This document shows, in pieces, positions 1 to 9,400 of a DNA stretch of 64,000 nt. This stretch comes from Branchiostoma floridae (lineage: Eukaryota; Chordata; Leptocardii; Amphioxiformes; Branchiostomatidae), in NCBI RefSeq assembly GCF_000003815.2, contig NC_049993.1:644523-708522 (forward strand), given 5' to 3'. Each line of letters begins with the position of its first letter. The first letter of the stretch is position 1. The position numbers were made by a program, and so were the translations under genes. A model generated the notes under the pieces. It had not been told where the DNA came from. It was given only the letters and a program-made list of their open reading frames with translations, and did no database searches.

Positions 1-137
1 TCACAAAGTAACCATTCACCTGTCCAAACTGTACTGGCTTTGAAGTTTACATTTAAGCAGCATAGAGAAGGTTAAAGGTATACACAGGCTTGAAAAAAAT
101 CTCTATATAAAACAACAAGAAAGGTGAAGTTTCTGAC

Positions 138-770
138 CTTGTTCCCTTGTTTGTCTCCTGCATCTCTTTTCTTCTTGTTTTTGGCCTGTCCCTTTTTTGC
201 CTTCTTCCGTTCTGATTGGTCTGCCTCCTGCTGGGTGAAAGGTCGTTGGAAGCTTAAGGTACCATCTGTGTCGCCTGTTCCAGGTGTGCTGGGCTTCCCA
301 CTTCTCTGGTTGTTACGTCCCCTCTGCAGTATGGTGTACTGGCCACCAGGTGGCGTTGCAGTATTGTCTACTGTAATGCTCAGCTTGCCCTCAGTGGACT
401 GGACTTGTCTGGTTCCTCCAGCTGACTGGAGCCTGTCCCTACCACTCCTGTCCCTGAGGTCCTTAAACTGGGGTGAGCCAGTCTCATCCGATGTGAAGTC
501 CAGCCTCCCTTCCTTGTCTAATCTCTCCCCGCGGGCCAGCTTGTGCTGATGCTTCTTCCACGACTTCCTACCGCCTACTCGCCAGGAGTCGGGCCTGTCG
601 CCCTGCTTCTTGTCCCTGTTGGTTGGTCCGTTAAACTTGGGCTGCTCCGTCTGCACCAGCCTCTTCAGGTCCTGCTGGAGTTTCTCTGTGGCTCCGGGGT
701 TGATCTGTGGCCTGGTGCGAGGGCGAGCAGACACGATGCTGGGGTCATCGACCTCGATCGGGGATGCCAT
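138..770 (-). CDS. First coding exon of an unrecognised basic, disordered protein (partial gene)
   Basis: The ATG at 770-768 sits in a strong start context (AGAGCCATGG on the minus strand). It opens 211 codons that end in a good donor, AACAAG followed by GTCAGA, so coding stops at 138 in phase 0 and the rest of the gene lies off the left edge. The product is hydrophilic, rich in Lys, Arg, Gln, Gly and Asp, with no membrane segment or signal peptide. A lysine-rich cluster (KKAKKGQAKNKKKRD) near residues 187-201 looks like a nuclear localisation or RNA-contact patch. Absence of stops over 630 bases, the start context and the donor argue that it is real. I do not recognise the family. It faces REXO1 divergently, but 5.6 kb apart, so a shared promoter is not implied. 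Confidence 0.6.
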
Positions 771-1448
771 GGCTCTGCCACTCTACTCCCCCCTATCCTG
801 CAAGATACAATGTCAATGTCAATGTTTTATTCAGTAAGGGTCTCGCGGGTAAACACACGTACACCCAAATATCAACCTTATTACACAGGCTTTACCATAA
901 CCACATAACACACATATGAACAATAGTCGCACACAAACAATGACTTATCACATTCCGGTTAACATGTTCATAGCATTAATAATTGATTAAAATCAACATA
1001 TTGGACAACAGTACCGAGGTACAAACTGTGCAGATAATGGCTAAGTATCAAGCAACATCTCAGCATAAAACCTCAGCTGTCTTGCATGGGACAAAAAACA
1101 CTACAACTTCTTAAAAAGTACAAGCTTTTTTTATTGAAAAAGTATTTCCCATTGATATTAATATGCCAATAAGGTCTCATTTGCATTAAGTGTCTCAGTT
1201 GATCATCTTCTCTACCCAAATAGCACAAATTGCTCAAAGTATAAAGTATCATCTTCGCAAAGGCTATTGTAGAATCAGGCCTAACTTGAAGAAAAAAAAA
1301 TTCCAGTTTCATGTTTCAGTCCTGAAAAAAAATAGGGTTGGTAGGTAGGGATTATCATTTAAATTTTTTTTAGACTTTGGCTAAAACTGTACATAATGAT
1401 ACAATACAGTTTGACAAAGTAAAACTGAAATATATACATATTATATCA
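771..1448. other. Upstream DNA of the minus-strand gene, no gene seen
   Basis: This should hold the 5' untranslated region and promoter of the minus-strand gene. A short CAATGT direct repeat occurs at about 810-826. The rest is AT-rich with no coding signal that I trust. Confidence 0.4.
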
Positions 1449-2052
1449 TTTGTGATCCAGAGAAAGGACAAAATACACAAATTCACTTCGCATATCAACC
1501 GTACAAACAGTGCCATCAAATTCACCGTTGAAAGGGAGAGAGAAGGCAAGTTACCGATGCTGGACACTTTGATTCATCAAAGGCCTGATGGTACCAGGGT
1601 TCTAGCCAAGATTTTATTTTAGCATAGTGGGAATGGCATGGTAGCGAAGCGACCAATCAGGAGATTGGTGTGGAAGGGGGTCATTTTGAAAATGCAGAGT
1701 TAAAAGTTGTCACTCTGTTAACATCACATGTAATTTGAAGGATTTGCAATTTTGAGTGGCATATGATCATTTTTCATTGTTCAGACATTGATTAGACATT
1801 GTTGAACAAGCAAATGATAGCTAAGCACCACTACACTAGTTAAAAATAAGCGTAGTGGCACTTATTTTAGCGTAGTGGTCAAAAATTTTAGCGTAGTGGC
1901 CCACTACGCTAAAATGCACTAGCTAGAACCCTGGGTACGCTCTATGCCACCATCTATCGGAAACCAACTCACACGGATCTGTATCTGAATTTCTCAAGCC
2001 ATCACCCTCTCCAGCACAAAATTGGCGTAGTATGGACAAGGGCCACAGTATT
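1449..2052 (+). mobile_element. Penelope-like reverse transcriptase fragment, interrupted
   Basis: Two pieces read as part of a Penelope-like element reverse transcriptase. The first (1449-1594) contains IKFTVE and LPMLDTLI followed by PDGT, typical of the stretch before the C-terminal thumb. The second (about 1939-2052) contains YRKPTHTDLYLNFSSHHP, a hallmark of the same family. Between them lies an inverted-repeat element; removing it with one copy of its target duplication brings both pieces into one frame. Only this part of the polymerase is present, so it is a dead fragment that was still open when the small element landed. Confidence 0.75.
1595..1933. mobile_element. Short inverted-repeat DNA element (MITE) inside the Penelope relic
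   Basis: Termini are inverted repeats reading CAGGGTTCTAGC on both strands, and the element is flanked by the 5 bp duplication GGTAC (1590-1594 and 1934-1938). It has no ORF. The right third repeats the motif TTTTAGCGTAGTGG two to three times. The CAGGG end resembles hAT-type ends, but hAT elements usually make 8 bp duplications, so the superfamily is uncertain. Confidence 0.8.
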
Positions 2053-3493
2053 TCATTACCGTTAGGGCACTTAAACATGACATACATTGTATGTAACTAG
2101 AAAAGAGAGAAACATCGATAAACATCAATTTCGCAAATAATTACCTAATTTACATAATTAATGAGATATTGTTATTAGTGTTACATGATGAAAATTCCAT
2201 TCTTGTGACACTTGGTAGCAACATGTATGCAATTTGAACATGCGGACGAAAGTCATGCAAATTAGGGTCTCATTTATGAGAAAATGCTACAGTACCTTTC
2301 TTTGCTTGAACTTTGAATCACCCTTTAGTTAAACACATTGTTTCTTAGATGTTTAGGGGGCCGCCATCATCTTGTTGATGTTTCTGCTTCTTCTTAGATA
2401 GAGGAAATCAACTGATATCTTTTATGCAAATGAGGACGTAATTTCTATAATCAATGAGAAACATATTTATAATAGGTCACTCGTCACAAGAGATCACCTT
2501 AAAAGCTTTCGTGTTAACAGCAATGCCGTACAAACATCCATCGCATAAAACAATCTTCATACATACAGCCAGGCAAAAGGATAGAACACAAATACAACAA
2601 ACCTACAACAATCATTAACACTAATAAACAATAAAACCATAGCCATGGCAATAGTTTTTATTGCCACATTTATTTTACTTCTGTGGTAGCAATAACTGAC
2701 AGTTAATTGACGGTGGGGGGATAATAACAAAAAAGTCAGCACTATGGGACAGACTAACAGTAGGGGAGGGGGGCATTGACGCCGATTTTCCCACATACAT
2801 TGGCTGGCGGAATCGGCCGGTTGCTTTTCTCGAGCTGCCGGCAGCGTTAGGAATTATCATCGAAGCAGCACTGTCCCCAAACAGGAGATTTTTGCAAAAT
2901 TGTCTATATTTACTAAATGTCCGTCAACAATTACAGATTTTTTAGGACGAAATTTAACTTTCTAATTTTTAATTTACTAATGTTATCCACTGAAAGTCGG
3001 AGCTCGAGGCTAATATAATGCTCAAGCTTTATTTTTCAAACATTTGAATACATCCTCACTGTTGGAGGAAACCAATTTTTCCATGGCTCTCTCCCCAATC
3101 CGAGAAAGTTCTCCTTGGCACTCCCCCCAAGCCAAAAAAATTTCCCTATTCCCCCCAGACGACAGCCTTTCCCCCACTATCAAAACATTGTCCCTGTTGA
3201 CGACCATCAGAAAGGGACAACCTTTGTGGACAGACAGACTGCCCCTACGGCTGCCTAGCTTTGGGACTGAGATGAGATGATGTGTTCATCAAAGATACCT
3301 ACAGATAATCATGAAAATTCATTTGCCCTTGTTGGTTTATCATGTGTTAACATCTGCAACTAAATCAGTTTACCTTCCAGGTAGAAATGTTAGGCTAAAC
3401 CATGTGAAGGTAAACAATCTGTATTTCACTACTACTACTAGTATTTGCTTGCAAATGTTACCTTTCTAGTTTGTTTATATTTTTGTATACTGG
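2053..3493. other. Intergenic DNA, no gene recognised
   Basis: AT-rich sequence with only short chance ORFs. I see no domain, splice signal series or repeat that I can name. Confidence 0.4.
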
Positions 3494-3756
3494 TGTTATG
3501 TATTGTATTGTATCGTATATTATGTAATTGTATTTGAATTTGTTTATTGTAACTGTCGCGTTCTGGCGGCCCTTCTTCGTAGTAAACAACAACAACTCGA
3601 CGTGCTCGAGCGGGCGGTGGCCCCGTTCGGAGAAGGGTGTTCTAGAACCGTCAGAACGCGACCAGTAATGCGATTCAAAATAAAAGCAGTCTGGGTTTGA
3701 TCGTCTCACAAGACAGACGTGTCGTCAATTCGTCCGACTAGTTGATATATCCAACA
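3494..3756 (+). repeat. Left LTR of copy A
   Basis: The first ~195 bases match the other three LTRs in the window closely, including a long palindrome opened by GTCGCGTTCTGGCGG and an AATAAA signal. The last ~70 bases are unrelated to those of the right LTR, although both end CCAACA. That is unexpected, because one reverse transcription event copies one U5 into both LTRs. Confidence 0.8.
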
Positions 3757-3896
3757 TTGGTGGCAGCGGTGGGATGCCGCTTTCGAGCGGCCGGACCCGT
3801 GATGAAACACCATCCTAGGCCCTCTGCCCGCTACCGTGTCGCCCGACTCGCCCGGAGACCATCGGCCAACCGCCTGATCACCCGACAACGTCTACC

Positions 3897-4109
3897 ATGT
3901 GTCAAGCCGTCTCCGCTCGCTGCCGCTGTCGACAGAGCCCGACTCCACTCCACCCTGACGCCGTCCGTCGCCGACCGCGTGTACCTTGGTACACCAAGGA
4001 CCCGTCCCTGAGCACTGTCCGTGTCGACCACAGCTACCCTTGTCACCACTGTGAATTTTTGAGAATGAGCACTGGCGAAAGCTTCTGCTGTGACCAGACC
4101 GAACTGTAA
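3897..4109 (+). CDS. Short ORF inside the LTR element (70 residues), doubtful
   Basis: The ORF opens ATGTGTCAAGCC and ends with FCCDQTEL. The copy at 33909-34094 keeps the same start and the same last ~18 residues but is 27 bases shorter, and small compensating indels put the middle in another frame. The product is Cys- and Arg-rich with no domain I know. It may be a gag remnant or chance; retention of both ends in two copies is the only support. Confidence 0.25.
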   Translation: MCQAVSARCRCRQSPTPLHPDAVRRRPRVPWYTKDPSLSTVRVDHSYPCHHCEFLRMSTGESFCCDQTEL

Positions 4110-4273
4110 AAGGGCCTCTACTTGCTCCAGGAAGGCCACTGAACTGTCATAACGCAAGACCTACGAACTTGTATGAAATGTATTGCTGCACGATGTCCTG
4201 TCCATAATGTGTTATGTATTTTGTCTGGAGAGTATTGTGATATTAATGTATTGACCGTCTATTGTGGTGCTTA

Positions 4274-4856
4274 CCTAGGGAGAACTAGAGCCTGCGGGAC
4301 GACACTCCTAGGAAGAAGACTACTTTGTCCTTTGTCAGAACCTGCGAGGTTGCTGATTGTCAAGGAAATATTGTCACGATGATTGAATTTTGTATATTGA
4401 AACTATTTGAACTGATGCTTACCAAGTATACTAGTAGAATCAATGACATTATTGATGCCTGCGGGGCGACTACTGCTAGTAAGACTATCCTGACCACACT
4501 GAGGGTGTGCCCACATGTACTATTGTTTGTGTTTTAAGATAGCGTTCTCTATGCCTTGACCGTAAGCCTGCGGGATAACGTTGATGCCTTGTTGAACCAA
4601 TGCTGTGCTGTATTCTGAATTTTGATTGTGTGATGCTTGCCTAAGGAGCGCTGATGCCTGCGGGACGTCTCTCCTAGGAAGATCAATGGTTGTATGATGC
4701 TCGCCTTAGGAGATAGAATGATTGCCTACGGGCCGACCCTATCCCTAAGTGCTTATACTTGATGTGGAAACTGCGTGTACTTGCCTAGCTAGATGTGGAA
4801 ACCGTGTATTTGTAGCTACATAGAACGACTGCCTGCGGGCCGACCCTATGGAATGT
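4274..4856 (+). other. Repeated stem-loop modules in the LTR element interior
   Basis: A core GCCTGCGGG, usually followed by a G/C-rich CGAC, recurs at about 4290, 4457, 4566, 4656, 4723 and 4831. Most cores lie between short inverted arms that differ in sequence but still pair: CCTAGGGAG with CTCCTAGG, ACTAGTAG with CTACTGCTAGT, CCTAAGGAG with CTCCTAGG, and CTTAGGAGATAG with CTATCCCTAAG. Copy B has the same series (34257 to about 34910). Changing stems around a fixed core suggests a structured RNA, perhaps for packaging or dimerisation; that role is inference. Confidence 0.55.
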
Positions 4857-5049
4857 TTGTTATGTCCAATGTACAGTAGTTCTGCGCCTTGAAGTACTTC
4901 GAAGTGGTGAGTCCACAGAAATATTTTTAGTATTGAAAGCGACACCTATAACTAGCTCAGACTTGATTTTAAAAGATATATGATTAGATTTGGTGAGATA
5001 AAAGGATAACTAGCAGGTGAGGACACCTGCTAACTTGAGGGGGGAGGAA

Positions 5050-5315
5050 TGTTATGTATTGTATTGTATCGTATATTATGTAATTGTATTTGAATTTGTT
5101 TATTGTAACTGTCGCGTTCTGGCGGCCCTTCTTCGTAGTAAACAACAACAACTCGACATGCTCGAGCGGGCGGTGGCCCCGTTCGGAGAAGGGTGTTATA
5201 GAACCGTCAGAACGCGACCAGTAATGCGATTCAAAATAAAAGCAGTCTTGTCTTGATCGTCCTACAAGTGTGACGTTTGTCTTGTGTGTCTCCGTCTTTG
5301 GTCCTCCTTCCAACA
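5050..5315 (+). repeat. Right LTR of copy A
   Basis: It follows the polypurine tract directly. Its last ~70 bases match the LTRs of copy B, not the left LTR of its own copy. Confidence 0.8.
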
Positions 5316-6280
5316 CTGGTATGTGTGTGGAACAAAGAGCACAGCTCCTCAAGGGCAGAGGTACTACTCCCTGTCCGTCACCCTACAGTTGGGTGGCAGT
5401 GTGTACCGTATATTTTCATAAGATTACTTACCATACTGGGCAAATTATTTCTACTTGCCAGAACCAAATTTTCACTCAATCCATCACTGGGCAATGAGGA
5501 AAATTATGGACTACTCCTGTATACATGAAGCACACCAACATCTACCAGCATCTAATATAAAGAGAAAACTGGCTTCATGTAAAATGAACTGTAATATTCT
5601 TTCCAGCCAGATCAAAATGAGATAAGATGACGCAACTTTACAGTCAAGTTTATCAACATGGGATATTTTACTGTTTGTTCTTATTGATCAAACAATATGA
5701 AATGGACAAAATTCAAATATCTATTTGTTTCCATCAGTATCTGTTTCTGTCTGTAGTAATGCTCTGATAACAGTCTCTGTTTCTTATAGTCATGTTATAG
5801 ACGGCAACACTGCTTATTTTGTGTGTTCGATTCAAGTTCCGCTGGAACATGCATGTTGGTTAGAAAATTATGTTCTGAAAAACACCCCCTTCCAGACAAG
5901 AAGTGAAACAACGTTAGAATTAGGTGAACGCCAACAATTCAGTACTTACGTAGGTTCTCTCCAAATGGCTGAAGACTCCCAGATGTCGTCACCAGCCTCA
6001 CCAGTGTCGGCAGAAGGTTGTACAAGAGTAACTTCTCTACCAAAATAGTGAGTACTAAAGATCTGCAACCGCCATGATGGATTTGTGAGTGGAGGCCAAA
6101 GGTCGACCTTCAGAATATTGTAATTTTTTCGCTCTTCCCGAGTTTAGCACTCAGTATCAGAACCATTTCCATAGAAATATATATCATAGATCTATACGTG
6201 TAAATAGAAACATTTATAACCAAAAGAAAAATTTTAACTCTACTCTATTCCCCCGCAAGCCTTTGCGCCATTCGTAAACA
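5316..6280. other. Intergenic DNA upstream of REXO1
   Basis: A 107-codon ORF at 5725-6048 has no splice context, domain or homologue that I recognise, and I treat it as chance. Nothing else stands out. Confidence 0.4.
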
Positions 6281-6394
6281 AAGATGGCTTCCGCAGGTTT
6301 GCAGAATTGATGAAAACTTGAAGAATTTCTATAAAATGGGACGATGTTGTGCTGTTCTACCTTAAACTGCTTGCTATAACTACGTGTTTGAAAC
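6281..6394 (+). promoter_or_regulatory. Likely REXO1 5' UTR/promoter-proximal region with a YY1-like motif
   Basis: AAGATGGC at 6281-6288 matches the YY1 core and lies about 110 bases before the REXO1 start codon, where such sites often sit just inside the 5' UTR of housekeeping genes. There is no TATA box at a fitting distance. Assignment rests on the motif and position only. Confidence 0.3.
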
Positions 6395-6485
6395 ATGTTT
6401 ACCTCGTCAGGGTTTTTCAAGACCAGTCCGTGCCCTTTTCTGGCGGAAGGCGTGTGTGACAGGTCGCACTGCCACTTCAAGCATG
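6395..6485 (+). CDS. REXO1: REXO1 exon 1: N-terminal CCCH zinc finger
   Basis: It encodes about 30 residues holding C-x7-C-x4-C-x3-H ([18 protein letters not shown]), the finger found at the REXO1 N terminus, right after the conserved GFF. The donor CATG/GTGAGA leaves phase 1, which matches the acceptor at 7363. I chose the ATG at 6395 over the one at 6384 because only it reads this finger. Confidence 0.9.
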
Positions 6486-9400
6486 GTGAGAAACTCACTG
6501 ACATTTTACCCAGGGTTGGACAGTTTTTGTCGTGGAGACGTTTGCTTTGTTATCAGCATTTCTTCCAAATAATGCAGCCACTGTGAGCTACTAGAGTAAA
6601 GAGAGAGAGAGGAGTTCTTCTGTTTAATATGTAGGATGGTGTTATATTTGGAATATCAAAAAACTAAATTATGAAAGTAGTATTTTTGGCAGCAATTTTT
6701 TTCTCAACTCTCGAAGAGAGGCCCAACAAAATTTATATGTTGTGGTTCTGATTTACAGTTCTTGAAAATGAAGCTTTCACAAGCATGGAGCCGGGACTCC
6801 AGCAGAGCCCCACGTTATAAAAAACTGGTGACCTGGGACCCCGCATTTTAATGTAGGGAATGCGATATTATTAAAGATGGATGTTTCCCTCCGTTGTTGC
6901 AGAGGTTTGGGAACACTGAAGGGGCCCAGAGCGATTTTTAGAGCAATAAAATTTGAGATATTCTGGATCTAGCAATTGGTACGATATTGACATTTACTGT
7001 GAATGCAGAAATGTTCACGATGGATTAATGTTCACGGTTTTTGCGGTGACCACTTCACTGTAAACTTAAAACCACCGCGTAAGTTCTTAACACCGACGTC
7101 TCATCTTTGCTCAATGAAGGTCCAAATGCAATTATGAGATAGTGTTATTTAACAATACTGTATGGAAGAATGACTTAAAAATTGAATTTGTAAAAAAGGA
7201 AAAAAATCGCTCTGGGTCCCCTTAAGAAGCCCATGGACGGACAAAATAAGTAACACCTTGAAGTTGATGCTTTGGATGTCAAGATTCCATTTTATAACAT
7301 TGAATATCATGAAGTTGAAAATGTTATTTGTCACAAACTGACATTTTTCCCTCCCACCCCAGAGAGGCCAACACAAACAGAATCAGCCAGCAGCCAATCA
7401 GGAAGTGACGTCTCTCAGGAAGACTCTCCGGGCCACGCCTCCACCGTCCTCAGGATTGACATCGTCAAGGATGCCGTGGTTAAAGTGCGGAACGCTATGG
7501 AAAAGGAACAGAGGGATCTGGGTCATCACCATGGTAACTACATGCCCTATGACCCATCTGCGAGCGAGGTGCCCGCCCCGGCCGTCCACACAAAACTCCC
7601 CAGTACCATGCCCGGCATCGCGGGAACACTGGAGTACCGACCCACTCCCATAGCCGAGCTGAAGAAGCGCCAAGCTGCCGGGGCTGACGTGATTGGACAG
7701 GAGCATGACGAATATGACCCGACCCGTCCATCCACAGATATAGGCGGAAGCTTAGGTTACCGCCCCACTCCTATCACTGAGTTAGACGTCCAAGATCCAC
7801 CCGTCAACAAGTATTCAGAGGCTTTCAAATATCAAGGAACAGACATGGAGTATGACCCTATCATGAATTATTGTGCCATTCCAAAACAACAGAAGAGGAA
7901 ATTGGCAGATATTTCTGAGCAAGGCTGTGAGGCTGTTGGGTCGGCACAGCCGGTCAGTAAACAAAGGAAGCTAGGGAGAGATCGGCGTGTTGTAGACACT
8001 ACTCAGGACAGTTTAGAACTCACAGAAGGCACAAGAGCAGACAACGTCAGCAATAACAAGGAGATAGAGCCCAGAATCTCACAATCAGATATGTCTCAAG
8101 ATTCAAGCAATAATGAGAGAACGCTCAGAGTCTCTGAATCAGATATGGCATCAGACACTGGCTTGGGTATTTCAGTAAAAGGGAATAGAACAAAGTCAAA
8201 GAGCTCTGTGAAGAAAACTGGAAAGCTGAGTAGTGATGTTTCCTCTGCACCAGGCAGAGATGACATCAAGAGGAGAAAAACTTCAAAACACCCAAAAGAT
8301 GCACACATTTGTAAAGATGAGTCTGATGAAAAGGCAGCAAAGCATGGTGATGTCTCTTTAGTAAAAAGTAAAGTTAGAACCAAAGAAAAGGATGTGAAAT
8401 CTAAGGTTGATGGAAAGAAGAAAAACTCTACAAGTAAAAACCCTACGAAAGAAGTGAACACAACACACAAGGAGAGTCAACAGCAATCTAAGGTGAAAAG
8501 ATTGACAACAGAAAACAGGTCTGCATCTAAGACTAAGTCATCTTCAACACTGAAAAGCACAGACAAAAACTTTTCTAAAACAAGCAGATGTGAGAAGGTG
8601 TTTGATGAAGAGAATTCCTCCAACTATTTACCTAGGGGCACGGAGGGAGATGACTCTACTGTTGACTCAGTTTCTGAGGATTGCTCATCTAATGATGTGT
8701 CAGACTGGAAAAAGAAGAGAAGACTGAAGAGAGTGAGGCATGAGGAAACCCGACATCAAGCACCAGAAGATGAGGTGTATGTCAGCAGTACCTCAGACGA
8801 GTGTAACACTGAGTATGGCAGCTTGATGGAAGACGACAGGAAGGGAATAGAACACATAAAGCATTCAGTATCCTTAATGAAGAGTGGAACCAGCAAAATA
8901 TCAGAAAGTTATCATCCTAAACTTGCTGAAAAAATGGATAATCGGATAAAAATCAAAAAACAAACATTGAACCCAAGTGATTCGGAGGAATATTTGAGCA
9001 AGCTGAAAAGCACAAAATTGAAGCAAAATACTAGATCTGAATTGCCAGAAGGCAAAGCTAGTAAAAGTCATAAACAATGTGGAACAGATAGTAAATGTAT
9101 CAAAGCTAGTTCTGAGGGATTTAAAAGCAGCCATGAACATGGAAAAGGGAAAGAAGGAAACTTTAAGGTTAAATCAAAGTCAACATCTAGCTGCTCTTCA
9201 AACTCTGTGTCCAAGAAAGGAGCCAATAATGACAAACATGGAAAAATAATGGCTCACAAAAGTTCAAGGTCACAAAAGAAATTGATTCCTGACTCGGACA
9301 GTGATACAGTAGCCAGGGAGAAAGTAAGACAGTCTAAGTCGGCCGGGAAGAAAGTGAAAAGTAGTGGAGACAAGGATAAGACGTCCAAGACACCCGGTAT

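Larger units (their letters stand above)
3494..5315 (+). mobile_element. Non-autonomous LTR retroelement, copy A (1.82 kb)
   Basis: Two direct repeats (3494-3756 and 5050-5315) begin TGTTATG and end ACA, giving the canonical TG...CA ends. A 4 bp duplication CTGG flanks the unit (3490-3493, 5316-5319). Just inside the left LTR is a primer-binding site TGGTGGCAGCGGTGGGAT (3758-3775), which matches the complement of a leucine tRNA 3' end. Just before the right LTR is the polypurine tract GAGGGGGGAGGAA. The 1.3 kb interior has no gag, protease, reverse transcriptase or integrase; it holds a short ORF and a series of stem-loop modules. It resembles TRIM-type elements that depend on an autonomous partner for mobility. 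Confidence 0.85.

Noticed and set aside
3022..3280. Overlapping ORFs of 61 and 78 codons as small genes
   Set aside because: Both strands are open over the same AT/CT-rich stretch and neither has a domain or gene context.
5725..6048. 107-codon ORF upstream of REXO1 as a gene
   Set aside because: No recognised domain, weak start context and no splice evidence.
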